Origin: an uncultured Pelagibacteraceae bacterium | Lineage (GTDB): Bacteria; Pseudomonadota; Alphaproteobacteria; Pelagibacterales; Pelagibacteraceae | NCBI GenBank assembly: GCA_902632935.1 | Contig: CACPEJ010000002.1 | Location: 62,001 to 126,000, forward strand | Direction of reading: 5' to 3' | DNA length: 64,000 bases | In this document: positions 42,833 to 52,591 of the stretch, one piece after another | How positions within the stretch are numbered: the stretch's first letter is position 1 | How the letters are laid out: every line of letters starts with the position of its first letter | Translations under genes and position numbers: made by a program | Notes under the pieces: generated by a model | Databases searched by the model: none | Seen by the model: the letters and a program-made list of their open reading frames with translations, nothing else | Told to the model about the DNA's origin: nothing

Positions 42833-43222
42833 AGCTTTTAACAAATATTTTTTATCAAGTTTACAATCATTGTAGCCTCTTTTTACCACATTGAGATATC
42901 TTTCGGTGGGAAATCTGAAAGGTGTTTTTTTTGTCATTGTATAGGTCATAACTTTTTTTCCATAATATAAAAAATAATACTTCTTATATAAAATTGGAAA
43001 GTCTTCATAATTATCGAGTTTTTTTTCATCACTTTTAGATATTTCAAATAATGCACCTGGAACAATAGAATTTTTTTTTGGCTCAATATCTGCCGCTCGA
43101 TATTTACTTCTAAATGTTAATTTAAAATTTTTGAGATTTATTTTTTTTAAAAAAACACTATCTTTACATCTTCTTTTCATTTGAAAATGATGTAGGTTAC
43201 TACCATAAGCAAAATAAAGCAT
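42821..43222 (-). CDS. Gamma-glutamylcyclotransferase-like protein (AIG2 fold)
   Basis: A 133-residue protein. It begins MLYFAYGSNLHHFQM, the family's substrate-binding FAYGSN loop, and has VPGALFEISKSDEKKLDNYEDF, in which the Glu of the DNYEDF-like region is the usual catalytic acid. It may cleave gamma-glutamyl amines or peptides to 5-oxoproline. It starts 1 base from the CinA-like gene upstream. The biological substrate is not known. Confidence 0.8.
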   Translation of the reverse strand: MLYFAYGSNLHHFQMKRRCKDSVFLKKINLKNFKLTFRSKYRAADIEPKKNSIVPGALFEISKSDEKKLDNYEDFPILYKKYYFLYYGKKVMTYTMTKKTPFRFPTERYLNVVKRGYNDCKLDKKYLLKALSN

Positions 43223-43972
43223 TTATCGATCTACTATTTCTATTTTTTTTTCTTTAATAAAATTTAAAATCTGAGCACTACAAGTATCAATTTTTGATTG
43301 CTGCTCAGATCGAAGAACTATGGATACTCCAAGTTTTCCTGCATGGAAAAAAGGATAGCTTCCAATTTCAACATCTTTATTCTGATCTTGAACTTTTGAT
43401 AAAGAATTTGCAATTTCACTTTCTACAGTTCTTAAGCTTATTGTCTGGCTTATTATTGGATCACCACCTACAATTTTTTGTTTCAAACTTCCTAACATTG
43501 ATTTTAATATCGATGGGACACCTGGTAAACAAAATACATTCTCAACACTAAATCCAGGTGCACCACTCGTTGGATTTAAAATTAATTTTGCATTACGTGG
43601 CATCCAGACCATTTTCTGTCTGCCTTCATTGAATTCTCCTGGTTTATAATAACTTTCCAATATTTTAAAAGCTTCTTGATGAATTTCATATTTTAATCCA
43701 AAAGCTTCTGAGACAGACTCAGCTGTGATATCATCATGTGTTGGACCAATACCACCAGTTGTAAAAACATAATTGTTATTTTTTCTTAAGACATTTAAAT
43801 TTTCAATTATAGCTTTTTTTGTATCTGGTATTACTCTTACTTCATTTACCTGAACTCCAAGTGAATTCAGCCATACAGCCAAGGTGCTTGTATTTGTATC
43901 TTGAGTTCGGCCGGAAAGAATTTCGTTTCCAATAATTAATATAGCAGCATTAACTTTTGTATTTTTTTTCAT
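43223..43972 (-). CDS. CinA N-terminal domain protein (MoaB/Mog-like)
   Basis: A 249-residue protein. AAILIIGNEILSGRTQDTN (about 9-27) and VFTTGGIGPTHDDIT (about 69-83) are the molybdopterin-binding-like motifs of CinA, and MPRNAKLILNPTSGAPGFSVEN continues the family. It lacks the C-terminal PncC (nicotinamide-nucleotide amidase) domain of full CinA. Such short forms may act as ADP-ribose pyrophosphatases. It is divergent from sfsA with 18 bases between. Confidence 0.85.
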   Translation of the reverse strand: MKKNTKVNAAILIIGNEILSGRTQDTNTSTLAVWLNSLGVQVNEVRVIPDTKKAIIENLNVLRKNNNYVFTTGGIGPTHDDITAESVSEAFGLKYEIHQEAFKILESYYKPGEFNEGRQKMVWMPRNAKLILNPTSGAPGFSVENVFCLPGVPSILKSMLGSLKQKIVGGDPIISQTISLRTVESEIANSLSKVQDQNKDVEIGSYPFFHAGKLGVSIVLRSEQQSKIDTCSAQILNFIKEKKIEIVDR

Positions 43973-43990
43973 ATTATCTATAATTTGAAT

Positions 43991-44689
43991 ATGGAATTTA
44001 CCAAGTCTTTAATAAAAGGCAAATTAATCAAAAGATATAAACGTTTTTTTGTAGATGTAAAAATAAATAAAGAAGTTGTGACAGCCCATTGTCCAAATAC
44101 TGGCTCAATGAAAGGTCTGCTTGAAGTGGGAAATGAGGTCTATTTACTTAAAAACGACAATCCAAAAAGAAAATTAAAATATGGTTTAGAATTAATTAAA
44201 GCCAATAACAATTTAGTTGGTGTAAATACTCACATGGCAAACAAAATTGTTGAACATGGTCTAAATACTAATTTAATTAATGAGTTAAAAAATAATGATA
44301 GTATTAAGTCCGAAGTTTTTTATAATAAAGAAACTAGATTTGATTTTTTAATAGAGAAAAAAAAGCAAAAAAGTTTTATCGAAGTTAAAAATGTAACTCT
44401 TTTTAGAGAGAAAAAAACTGCCGAATTTCCTGATGCAATTACTACAAGAGGCTCAAAACATCTTCTTACCCTTATTGATGCCATAAAAAAAGGTTATAAA
44501 TCATACTTGATCTTCTTAGTTCAGATACAAAATATGGAAAATTTTAAAATTGCCAAAGATATTGATGAAGAATACTATAAAAACTATCTTATTGCGAAAA
44601 AAGCTGGTGTTAATTTTCTTGCTTATAGATGCAAATTAAATTCAAAAGAAATAAGAATAGAAAAAAAGTTAAAAATAATAAATGAATAG
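43991..44689 (+). CDS. sfsA: SfsA family protein (sugar fermentation stimulation / nuclease)
   Basis: A 232-residue protein. VTAHCPNTGSMKGLLEVGNEVYL (about 28-50), ETRFDFLIE and SFIEVKNVTL (about 117-143), and FPDAITTRGSKHLLTL are the family blocks; the acidic and Lys residues fit a PD-(D/E)xK-like nuclease fold. A TTG at 43985 is in frame, but the ATG at 43991 giving MEFTKSL is preferred. It heads a plus-strand operon and overlaps map by 8 bases. Confidence 0.9.
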   Translation: MEFTKSLIKGKLIKRYKRFFVDVKINKEVVTAHCPNTGSMKGLLEVGNEVYLLKNDNPKRKLKYGLELIKANNNLVGVNTHMANKIVEHGLNTNLINELKNNDSIKSEVFYNKETRFDFLIEKKKQKSFIEVKNVTLFREKKTAEFPDAITTRGSKHLLTLIDAIKKGYKSYLIFLVQIQNMENFKIAKDIDEEYYKNYLIAKKAGVNFLAYRCKLNSKEIRIEKKLKIINE

Positions 44690-45455
44690 TTATTTAGAAA
44701 AATTTGAAAAAATGAGAATTGCAGGGAAACTTGCAGCTGAGACCTTAGATATGCTTACTGAAAATATAAAAGAAGGTATTTCAACTGCTCAAATTGATAA
44801 ACTTGGTTACGAATTTATTAGAGACAACGGAGGTTACTCTGCCCCACTTTATTATAGAGGCTTTACTAAATCATTATGTACATCATTAAACCATGTCGTT
44901 TGTCATGGAATTCCCTCTGAAGAAAGAATTTTAGAAGAAGGGGATGCAGTCAATGTGGATGTCACAGCAATTATTGATAACCACTACGGAGATACAAGTA
45001 GAATGTTTTGTATAGGTAAAACTTCAGTCAAATTAAATAATCTTATAGACGCAACTCACGAGTCGATGATGAGGGCCATAAAAATTTTAAAACCTGGAAA
45101 AAAACTTGGAGATATTGGTCACGAAATTCAAACATATGTAGAGGAAAAAGGTTTTTCAGTTGTCAGAGATTTTTGTGGACATGGTATAGGTACGACTTTT
45201 CACGAGTCACCAAATATTTTACATTATGGAAATAAAAATACAGGAATGGAACTAAAACCAGGAATGACATTTACAATTGAACCTATGATTAATGTAGGTA
45301 AATTTGCAACTAAACTGCTAAATGATGGTTGGACAGCAGTTACAAAAGATAAATCTTTGTCTGCACAATTTGAACATACAGTTGGAATTACAGAAAATGG
45401 TTATGAAATTTTTACAGAATCTGCTAAAGGTTATACAAAGCCTCCATATTTATAA
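44682..45455 (+). CDS. map: Methionine aminopeptidase type I
   Basis: Removes the initiator Met from new proteins. The 257-residue product has all metal ligands: Asp in VNVDVTAII and in YGDTSRMF, His in FCGHGIGTTFHESPN, Glu in FTIEPMI and Glu in AQFEHTVGI. The LNHVVCHGIP block provides the substrate His. It overlaps sfsA by 8 bases and is followed by purB after 3 bases, so it shares the purine operon's transcript. Confidence 0.96.
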   Translation: MNSYLEKFEKMRIAGKLAAETLDMLTENIKEGISTAQIDKLGYEFIRDNGGYSAPLYYRGFTKSLCTSLNHVVCHGIPSEERILEEGDAVNVDVTAIIDNHYGDTSRMFCIGKTSVKLNNLIDATHESMMRAIKILKPGKKLGDIGHEIQTYVEEKGFSVVRDFCGHGIGTTFHESPNILHYGNKNTGMELKPGMTFTIEPMINVGKFATKLLNDGWTAVTKDKSLSAQFEHTVGITENGYEIFTESAKGYTKPPYL

Positions 45456-45458
45456 TTA

Positions 45459-46751
45459 ATGATTAAAAGATATTCGAGAAAAGAACTTACTGATATTTGG
45501 TCGGAAGAAAATAAATACAAAATTTGGTTAGATGTTGAGATAGCTGCAGCACAAGCTATGGAAAAATTAAATCAAATTCCTAAAGGGGTCTCATCAATTG
45601 TTAGAACAAAAGCAAGAATTAATGTTAAAAGAATTCACCAAATTGAGTCTCAAGTTAAACACGATGTCATAGCTTTTTTAACTTCTGTCACAGAAAAAGC
45701 TGGAATTAAAGCAAGGTACCTTCATCAAGGGATGACATCATCAGATGTTTTAGACACGAGTTTCAATATTCAATTAGTTCAGTCAGGAAAAATAATTCTC
45801 AAAGACATTGATCAAATTTTAAAAATATTAAAAAGACAAGCAAACAAATATAAATTTACACCATGCATGGGAAGAAGTCATGGTATACATGCTGAACCCA
45901 TTACCTTTGGTTTAAAACTTGCCTCTTTTTACGCAGAATTTAAAAGAAATAGAAAAAGATTAATCGATGCAATAGATGAAGTTTCGACATGTGCTATTTC
46001 AGGTGCTGTTGGAACATTTGCCAATATAAATCCAAATGTAGAAAAACATGTTGCAAAAAAACTTGGCCTAAAAGCTGAACCCATTTCAACTCAAGTTATT
46101 CCAAGAGATAGACATGCTTTTTATTTCTCAGTTCTTGGAATTATTGCGGGTTCTGTAGAGAGAGTAGCTACAGAAATCAGACATTTACAAAGAACTGAAG
46201 TTTACGAACTACAAGAATTTTTTTCAAAAAAACAAAAAGGTTCATCTGCAATGCCACATAAAAAAAATCCTATCTTAAGTGAAAATTTAACAGGTCTTTC
46301 AAGAATGGTTAGAAGTACTGTAATTCCTGCACTTGAAAATATTGCCTTATGGCACGAAAGAGATATTTCACATTCAAGTGTAGAGAGAAACATTGGCCCA
46401 GATGCTAATATAACTATTGATTTTGCCTTAGTAAGATTAGCCAATATTTTAGATAATATGATTGTTTATCCAAAAAAAATGTTGGAGAATTTAAATACAA
46501 CAAAAGGTTTAATTTTTTCACAAGAGTTAATGCTTGAACTTACAAAAACTGGATTAACTAGAGAAAAATCATATAGAATGGTTCAAAATTTTTCAAAAAA
46601 GTGTTTTGCTGAAAATTTGAATTTATTTGATGTAGCACAATCTGACAAATATTTAATGAGTAAAATTTCAATAAATAAATTAAAATCAATATTTAGCTAT
46701 TCAAAACATATGAAAAATGTCAATTTTATTTTTAGAAGAGTTATCAAATAA
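45459..46751 (+). CDS. purB: Adenylosuccinate lyase
   Basis: Catalyses two fumarate-releasing steps of purine synthesis (SAICAR to AICAR, and adenylosuccinate to AMP). The 430-residue product has the superfamily signature GSSAMPHKKNPI (about 265-276) and catalytic regions GMTSSDVLDTS and MGRSHGIHAEP. It starts MIKRYSRKELTDIWSEE, a standard beginning. It overlaps purC by one base (TAATG-type junction). Confidence 0.96.
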   Translation: MIKRYSRKELTDIWSEENKYKIWLDVEIAAAQAMEKLNQIPKGVSSIVRTKARINVKRIHQIESQVKHDVIAFLTSVTEKAGIKARYLHQGMTSSDVLDTSFNIQLVQSGKIILKDIDQILKILKRQANKYKFTPCMGRSHGIHAEPITFGLKLASFYAEFKRNRKRLIDAIDEVSTCAISGAVGTFANINPNVEKHVAKKLGLKAEPISTQVIPRDRHAFYFSVLGIIAGSVERVATEIRHLQRTEVYELQEFFSKKQKGSSAMPHKKNPILSENLTGLSRMVRSTVIPALENIALWHERDISHSSVERNIGPDANITIDFALVRLANILDNMIVYPKKMLENLNTTKGLIFSQELMLELTKTGLTREKSYRMVQNFSKKCFAENLNLFDVAQSDKYLMSKISINKLKSIFSYSKHMKNVNFIFRRVIK

Positions 46752-47536
46752 TGAAAAAAGGGAAAAAACTATACGAAGGAAAAGCTAAAATTATTTATGC
46801 AACTTCTGACAAAAATCTTGTTATTCAATATTTTAAAGATGATGCAACGGCATTTAATAATCAAAAAAAAAGTACTATTGAGGGAAAAGGTGTTCTTAAT
46901 AATAGAATTTCAGAACATATACTCTCAAACTTGAATCAAATTGGAATTAAAAATCATTTAGTAAAAAGACTTAATATGAGAGAACAACTTGTTAAACTTG
47001 TGGATATAATTCCTATTGAGTTCATTGTAAGAAATATTGCAACTGGATCTTTAACAAAAAGATTAGGTATCGAAGATGGAACTGTGCTTGAATACCCATT
47101 AATAGAGTATTGTCTCAAAGATGATAAATTGGGAGATCCAAATATAAGTAGAGAACACATTCTAGCATTTAATTGGCTTAGTGCTATTCAGCTTGATTTG
47201 ATTGATGAAAATTTAAAACGTCTGAATGACTTTTTATTAGGTTTATTTCGAGGTGTTGGAATTAAACTAGTCGATTTTAAGGTAGAGTTTGGCTTTACTC
47301 ATGAAAGCGGAAAAAATAAAATTATTTTAGCGGATGAAATCAGCCCTGATACTTGTAGATTGTGGGATTCAATTACTGACAAAAAACTTGATAAGGACAG
47401 ATTTAGAAAAGACTTGGGAGATTTGATACCAGCTTATACTGAGGTTGCAAAACGACTTGGTATTCTTCATGAACAATCAAATGTATCCGCTGTTAACGTA
47501 ACAAAACTCTCATCTATTAAAAAAAAGAGTAAATGA
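46751..47536 (+). CDS. purC: SAICAR synthetase
   Basis: Phosphoribosylaminoimidazole-succinocarboxamide synthase. The 261-residue product begins GKKLYEGKAKIIY, the family's nucleotide-binding start, and has IPIEFIVRNIATGSLTKR (about 79-96) and KIILADEISPDTCRLWD. It is slightly longer than the usual ~240 residues because of a short C-terminal tail. purS begins 4 bases before its stop (ATGA). Confidence 0.96.
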   Translation: MKKGKKLYEGKAKIIYATSDKNLVIQYFKDDATAFNNQKKSTIEGKGVLNNRISEHILSNLNQIGIKNHLVKRLNMREQLVKLVDIIPIEFIVRNIATGSLTKRLGIEDGTVLEYPLIEYCLKDDKLGDPNISREHILAFNWLSAIQLDLIDENLKRLNDFLLGLFRGVGIKLVDFKVEFGFTHESGKNKIILADEISPDTCRLWDSITDKKLDKDRFRKDLGDLIPAYTEVAKRLGILHEQSNVSAVNVTKLSSIKKKSK

Positions 47537-47775
47537 AAGTTTCCGCAATAATAACATTAAAAAAGGATGTTTTAGATCCACAGGGTAAAGTCATCCATCA
47601 AGCATTGGATGGAATGGGTTTTGAAAATATAAGTGAAGTAAGACAAGGTAAATATTTTGAAATAGATGTTAATGAAAATGATCCAAAGAAAGCAAAAGCT
47701 GTTGTAGAGGACATGTGTAAAAAACTTTTAGCTAATCTTGTAATCGAAAACTTTAAAATTATTGAAACACAATAA
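47533..47775 (+). CDS. purS: FGAM synthase, PurS subunit
   Basis: A small (80-residue) subunit of the multi-protein formylglycinamidine ribonucleotide synthase. It shows the family pattern LKKDVLDPQGKVIHQAL and MGFENISEVRQGKYFEI. It bridges PurL and PurQ in the complex. It overlaps purC by 4 bases and is 3 bases before purQ, as expected for a stoichiometric complex. Confidence 0.95.
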   Translation: MKVSAIITLKKDVLDPQGKVIHQALDGMGFENISEVRQGKYFEIDVNENDPKKAKAVVEDMCKKLLANLVIENFKIIETQ

Positions 47776-47778
47776 TTA

Positions 47779-48462
47779 ATGAAGTCATCTGTAATAACTT
47801 TTCCTGGTTCAAATTGTGATAGGGACATGGATGTTGCACTCAAGAAATTTGGTTTTACCAACAAGATGGTTTGGCATGATGATAATGAGCTCCCTAAAAG
47901 CGATTTAGTTGTGCTCCCGGGTGGTTTTTCATATGGAGATTACTTACGATGTGGAAGTATGGCATCAAAGTCTAAAATTATGCAATCAGTAATAAATTTT
48001 GCAAAATCTGGAGGATTGGTCATGGGAATTTGTAATGGATTTCAAATACTAGTTGAAACAGGTTTAGTGCCAGGAGTTTTGTTAAGAAATAAGTATTTGG
48101 AGTTTATATGTAAAAATGTCTTTGTGAAATTAGACAACAAAGAAAATACTTATTTTAAAAATCTTAATAAAGATGTTTTGGAATTTCATATTGCTCATAA
48201 TGAAGGAAATTATTTTTGTACCAAAGATCAATTGAAAGAAATCAAAGATAATAATCAAATAGCAATTTATTATTGTAATAATGAGGGTAAGGTAGAAGAT
48301 CAATATAATCCTAATGGTTCAATTAAGAATATTGCAGGAATTTTTAATAAAGAAAAAAATGTTTTAGGGATGATGCCTCATCCTGAAAGAATGATAGATC
48401 AAAGTTTATCTGGGGAAGATGGTTCAATTTTTTTCAAAAACCTTATTAATAATATTAAATAA
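47779..48462 (+). CDS. purQ: FGAM synthase, PurQ glutaminase subunit
   Basis: A class I glutamine amidotransferase of 227 residues that supplies ammonia to PurL. The nucleophile Cys is in [10 protein letters not shown] (about 86-95); His and Glu of the triad are in MMPHPERM near residues 196-203. [10 protein letters not shown] marks the start of the PurQ group. It overlaps purL by one base. Confidence 0.96.
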   Translation: MKSSVITFPGSNCDRDMDVALKKFGFTNKMVWHDDNELPKSDLVVLPGGFSYGDYLRCGSMASKSKIMQSVINFAKSGGLVMGICNGFQILVETGLVPGVLLRNKYLEFICKNVFVKLDNKENTYFKNLNKDVLEFHIAHNEGNYFCTKDQLKEIKDNNQIAIYYCNNEGKVEDQYNPNGSIKNIAGIFNKEKNVLGMMPHPERMIDQSLSGEDGSIFFKNLINNIK

Positions 48463-50651
48463 TGATAGTTAATGAACAAATTGCTATAGAACATGGTCTA
48501 AAGTCTGAAGAGTATAAAAAAATTTGTCAATTACTGAAAAGAACTCCAAATATTACTGAGCTTGGGATTTTTTCAGCAATGTGGAATGAACATTGTTCAT
48601 ATAAGTCGTCACGACTTCACTTAAAAAAGCTTCCAACTAAAGGAAAAAAAGTAATTCAAGGTCCAGGAGAAAATGCAGGTGTTATTGATATTGAAGATGG
48701 TGATGCAATAGTTTTTAAAATTGAAAGTCATAATCATCCTTCATTTATAGAACCTTATCAAGGAGCCGCAACTGGCGTTGGGGGAATTATGAGAGATGTA
48801 TTTACAATGGGGGCAAGACCAATAGCAAATTTAAATTCAATACATTTTGGATCACCACAACATAAAAAAACAAAAAATCTTTTGCGCGGGGTTGTGCATG
48901 GCATCGGTGGTTATGGTAATTGTATGGGTGTGCCTACTATAGCAGGACAGACTTCATTTGATAGTTCTTATAATGGAAACATTTTGGTCAACGCAATGAC
49001 ACTTGGTTTAGTTAAAAAAAATAAGATTTTTTACTCTAAGGCTGCTGGTTTAAATAAACCTGTAATTTACGTTGGTTCTAAGACTGGTAGGGATGGAATT
49101 CATGGTGCAAGTATGGCTTCAGCAAGTTTTGATGAAAAGATTGAAGAAAAGAAACCAACTGTACAGGTTGGTGATCCTTTTACAGAAAAACTTTTATTAG
49201 AGGCATGTTTAGAATTGATGGCTGGTGACTCAATTATTGCAATTCAAGACATGGGGGCAGCTGGCCTCACCTCTTCGAGTATAGAAATGGCATCAAAGGG
49301 AAATTTGGGTATTGAAATTGATTTAAATAAAGTTCCATGCAGAGAAACTAAAATGACTCCATATGAAATTATGTTGTCTGAAAGTCAAGAAAGAATGTTA
49401 ATTGTTTTAGAAAATGGAAAAGAAGAAATTGCAAAAAAAATATTTGATAAATGGAATTTAGATTTTGCGGTCATTGGAAAAACAACAAACTCAAAAAACA
49501 TTGAATTATTTTTTAATCAAGAACAGGTAGCCAAAATCCCCATTAATATTCTTGTTGAAAACTCTCCAATGTATGATCGTAAATGGAAAAAATCAAAGTT
49601 ACCTAAAAAAAATAAATTTAAAAATGAAATTTTGAATAAATTTAAGATAAAAGATGTACTGAAGAAGGTTTTATCTAATCAAAATATTTGTAGTAAAGAA
49701 TGGATCTGGCAACAATATGATCATACAGTTATGGGTGACACCATTCAAAAACCAGGTGGGGACTCTGGTGTTGTAAGAGTACATGGAACAAATAAAGCTG
49801 TGGCAGCATCAGTAGACTCCTCAGCAGTATATTGTTGGGCCCACCCATTAACAGGAGGTAAGCAAGTCGTAGCGGAAAGTTGGAGAAATTTAATTTCTGT
49901 TGGAGCAAAACCTATCGCTATCACTAATTGTTTAAATTTTGGAAGTCCTGAAAAAGAGGAAAACATGGGTGAATTTGTTGAATGCGTTCAAGGTATAGGT
50001 GAAGCTAGCAAATATTTGAATTTCCCAGTTGTATCTGGCAACGTATCTTTTTACAACCAAACAAAAGAAGTTGGAATCAAACCAACTCCATCAATTGGTG
50101 GTGTGGGTCTTATTAAAGATTACAAAAATATGATTTCGATGGATTTAAAAGAAGTGGATAATTTAGTTTTAATTATTGGTAAAACGGAAGGTCATATTGA
50201 CCAAAGTTTATTTGCCAGAACAATTTTAGATGAAAAAAATGGGCCTCCACCAGAGGTAAATCTTTTTAATGAAAAAAACAATGGAGAGTCATTATTAAAT
50301 TTAATTGATAAAGGATATGTAAAAAGTGCTCATGACATATCTATAGGAGGCCTATTGGTTGCGATAAGTAAGATGTGCATTAAAGGTAATAAAGGAATTA
50401 AGATTAAAAAACCAAAAAATTTACTCAACGAAATTGAATATTTTTTTGCGGAAGATCAAGGTAGGTATTTAATAGAAATAAATAAAGGAGATTTAAAAGA
50501 AGTAACAAAAATTTTAGACAAAAACTCTGTGCATAATGAAGAATTTGGTATAATCACAAAAAACGATATGATTATTAATGAAAAGACAAAACTTACAATT
50601 GACGAATTAAAGTCTTATTATACAAATTGGTTATCTAAATACATGAGTTAA
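48462..50651 (+). CDS. purL: FGAM synthase, PurL (short form)
   Basis: The 729-residue ATP-dependent synthetase of the three-subunit (PurS/Q/L) enzyme. Motifs include [14 protein letters not shown] (about 39-52), [15 protein letters not shown] with the metal/ATP site, and PGENAGVI. The second AIRS-like half starts near residue 420. The short length fits PurL that needs separate PurS and PurQ, both encoded directly upstream. It is followed by a bolA gene after 2 bases. Confidence 0.97.
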   Translation: MIVNEQIAIEHGLKSEEYKKICQLLKRTPNITELGIFSAMWNEHCSYKSSRLHLKKLPTKGKKVIQGPGENAGVIDIEDGDAIVFKIESHNHPSFIEPYQGAATGVGGIMRDVFTMGARPIANLNSIHFGSPQHKKTKNLLRGVVHGIGGYGNCMGVPTIAGQTSFDSSYNGNILVNAMTLGLVKKNKIFYSKAAGLNKPVIYVGSKTGRDGIHGASMASASFDEKIEEKKPTVQVGDPFTEKLLLEACLELMAGDSIIAIQDMGAAGLTSSSIEMASKGNLGIEIDLNKVPCRETKMTPYEIMLSESQERMLIVLENGKEEIAKKIFDKWNLDFAVIGKTTNSKNIELFFNQEQVAKIPINILVENSPMYDRKWKKSKLPKKNKFKNEILNKFKIKDVLKKVLSNQNICSKEWIWQQYDHTVMGDTIQKPGGDSGVVRVHGTNKAVAASVDSSAVYCWAHPLTGGKQVVAESWRNLISVGAKPIAITNCLNFGSPEKEENMGEFVECVQGIGEASKYLNFPVVSGNVSFYNQTKEVGIKPTPSIGGVGLIKDYKNMISMDLKEVDNLVLIIGKTEGHIDQSLFARTILDEKNGPPPEVNLFNEKNNGESLLNLIDKGYVKSAHDISIGGLLVAISKMCIKGNKGIKIKKPKNLLNEIEYFFAEDQGRYLIEINKGDLKEVTKILDKNSVHNEEFGIITKNDMIINEKTKLTIDELKSYYTNWLSKYMS

Positions 50652-50653
50652 AA

Positions 50654-50884
50654 ATGGCAATGGATTTAAAAGAAATCGAAAAATACATCAAAGAAGCAAT
50701 GCCAGATGCAGTGATTGATATTCAAGATCTAGCTGGAGATGGCAATCATTATTCAGCAACTATAACCTCTTCTCAATTTGTAGGTAAAAGTAAAATTGAA
50801 CAACATAAAATGGTTTATAATTCATTAAAAGGTAAAATGGGAAATGAACTACACGCTTTAGCAATTAAAACAAAGGAACAATAA
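50654..50884 (+). CDS. BolA-family protein
   Basis: A 76-residue protein of the BolA fold. DAVIDIQDLAGDGNHYSATITSS (about 19-41) with the conserved His, and the terminal helix HALAIKTKE, identify it; the HxxxL tail is that of the IbaG/BolA2 type. It directly precedes a monothiol glutaredoxin (one-base overlap); such pairs bind a shared [2Fe-2S] cluster and act in iron-sulfur trafficking. The downstream pairing makes this role likely. Confidence 0.9.
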   Translation: MAMDLKEIEKYIKEAMPDAVIDIQDLAGDGNHYSATITSSQFVGKSKIEQHKMVYNSLKGKMGNELHALAIKTKEQ

Positions 50885-51216
50885 TGGATGATCAAACAAA
50901 AAGTTTAATTCAAAATCACATTGATACTAACGATGTGTGCCTTTTTATGAAAGGTACACCAGATCAACCACAATGTGGTTTTTCAATGACTGTTTCAAAT
51001 ATACTTAAAATGTTAGAAATAAATTTTAAGGGTGTGAACGTGCTAGAAGATCAATCTTTAAGAGATGGAATAAAGGTATTCAGCGATTGGCCAACTATCC
51101 CACAACTTTATATTAAAAAAGAGTTTATAGGCGGATGTGATATCATAAAAGAAATGTATGAGAGTGGAGAATTGAAAAAAGTATTTGATGATAAAGGTAT
51201 TAATTATAAAAAGTAA
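50884..51216 (+). CDS. grxD: Monothiol glutaredoxin (Grx4/GrxD type)
   Basis: A 110-residue CGFS-type glutaredoxin. FMKGTPDQPQCGFSMT (about 21-36) holds the single active Cys, WPTIPQLYI the cis-Pro loop, and FIGGCDIIKEM the glutathione-binding end. It binds [2Fe-2S] clusters with BolA partners and is encoded next to one. It is the last gene of the sfsA-to-grx run, and its stop is 3 bases from the stop of the convergent rpsD. Confidence 0.95.
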   Translation: MDDQTKSLIQNHIDTNDVCLFMKGTPDQPQCGFSMTVSNILKMLEINFKGVNVLEDQSLRDGIKVFSDWPTIPQLYIKKEFIGGCDIIKEMYESGELKKVFDDKGINYKK

Positions 51217-51219
51217 TTA

Positions 51220-51837
51220 TTATCTAGAGTAATATTCAATTACTAAATTTGGCTCCATAACAACTGGGTATGGCACTTCTTCGAATTTTGGAGTTCTAAC
51301 AAACTTAAATTTTTTATTTTTTTCATCCATTTGAATATATTCTGGAGCTTCTCTTTCTTTACTGGCTAGAGCAATGTCGATTATTGCAAGTTGTTTTGAC
51401 TTATCTCTAATTTCTATAGTGTCTTCTTCCCTAACAGAATAACTAGAAATATTTACTTTTTTTCCATTAACTTTTACATGTCCATGGTTGATTAATTGCC
51501 TTGCAGAAAAAATTGTAGTTGCAAACTTTGCTCTATATATCACTGCATCTAATCTTCTTTCCAATAATCCAATTAAGTTCTCACTTGTATCACCTTTGAG
51601 CATGCTAGCTTTTTTATAAATATTTCTAAATTGTCTTTCATTAATATTCCCATAATAAGCTTTTAATTTCTGTTTAGCTTGTAACTGAATTCCATAATCT
51701 GAAGGCTTCGAGGTTTTTGTCTGACCATGTTGGCCTGGTCCATATGCTCTTGTATTAAATGGGCTTTTAGGTCTTCCCCAAAGATTTACTTTCAATCTTC
51801 TGTCAACTTTATGTTTAGAGTTTAATCTTTTTGTCAT
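51220..51837 (-). CDS. rpsD: 30S ribosomal protein S4
   Basis: Primary rRNA-binding protein of the small subunit. The 205-residue product begins [15 protein letters not shown], has the family block YGPGQHGQ and the S4 domain [35 protein letters not shown] (about residues 90-125). Length is normal. It stands apart from the alpha operon, as in other alphaproteobacteria. The leader on the minus strand is only about 40 bases before trmJ's stop. Confidence 0.97.
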   Translation of the reverse strand: MTKRLNSKHKVDRRLKVNLWGRPKSPFNTRAYGPGQHGQTKTSKPSDYGIQLQAKQKLKAYYGNINERQFRNIYKKASMLKGDTSENLIGLLERRLDAVIYRAKFATTIFSARQLINHGHVKVNGKKVNISSYSVREEDTIEIRDKSKQLAIIDIALASKEREAPEYIQMDEKNKKFKFVRTPKFEEVPYPVVMEPNLVIEYYSR

Positions 51838-51877
51838 TTAATAGGTGGGTTTATAAACTTACTCATTATTTTGTCAA

Positions 51878-52591
51878 TCAACGTTTTTTACCCAAACTTG
51901 CAAATACACCAGATAATATCCGTGTTTCTTTATCGGATAAGTCCATTTTGTAAAAAATATTTCTTAGGTTTTCTAACATTTTCGGTCTCTTTTCTTTGGG
52001 TCTAAAAAAATTCACCTCATCTAAATTTTTAATACAAAGACTTAACATTGATTGAATTTCTTTTTTACTTGCTGATTTTACTTTTTTTGATTTTTTAAAT
52101 GGAATATTTTTTGATTTAAGAAGGCTAGCTACATATTGTGCAATTATAATTAAACTATGAGATAAATTTAAAGACTTGAAATCAGGATTAGTTGGTATTT
52201 GTAAAGTGTAATTTGCATAACTTACCTCATCATTTGATAAACCTGATGCTTCTGACCCAAATAAAAATCCAACTTTTTTCTTAAAGTCAATCTTTTTTAA
52301 ATCTTCCAAATTAATATGTTTTATATTCTTATTTCTAAATCTTGCTGAAGTAGCAATTAAAATGTCAATCTTTCTTAAAGCTTTTTCTAAATTATCATAA
52401 TTTTTACTTTGATTTACAATGTTTTTTGCTCCTACAGATGTAGCTAAAATTTTATCATTTGGAAAAATAGGTTTTGGATTAATCAACACTAATTTTTTAA
52501 AATTAAAGTTTTTTACTGCTCTAGCGCATGCACCAATATTTTCTGATAATTGAGGTTTATGTAAAATAAATGAGATATTATTTTTGCTCAT
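51878..52591 (-). CDS. TrmJ-like tRNA/rRNA 2'-O-methyltransferase
   Basis: A 237-residue SPOUT methyltransferase. ILHKPQLSENIGACARAVKNF (about 9-29), VGFLFGSEASGLSNDEV (about 106-122) and LNLSHSLIIIAQYVA (about 143-157) are the three SPOUT motifs. The HKPQ..NIGACARA start fits TrmJ, which methylates position 32 of several tRNAs. It sits directly after cimA (1-base gap) on the same strand. Confidence 0.85.
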   Translation of the reverse strand: MSKNNISFILHKPQLSENIGACARAVKNFNFKKLVLINPKPIFPNDKILATSVGAKNIVNQSKNYDNLEKALRKIDILIATSARFRNKNIKHINLEDLKKIDFKKKVGFLFGSEASGLSNDEVSYANYTLQIPTNPDFKSLNLSHSLIIIAQYVASLLKSKNIPFKKSKKVKSASKKEIQSMLSLCIKNLDEVNFFRPKEKRPKMLENLRNIFYKMDLSDKETRILSGVFASLGKKR

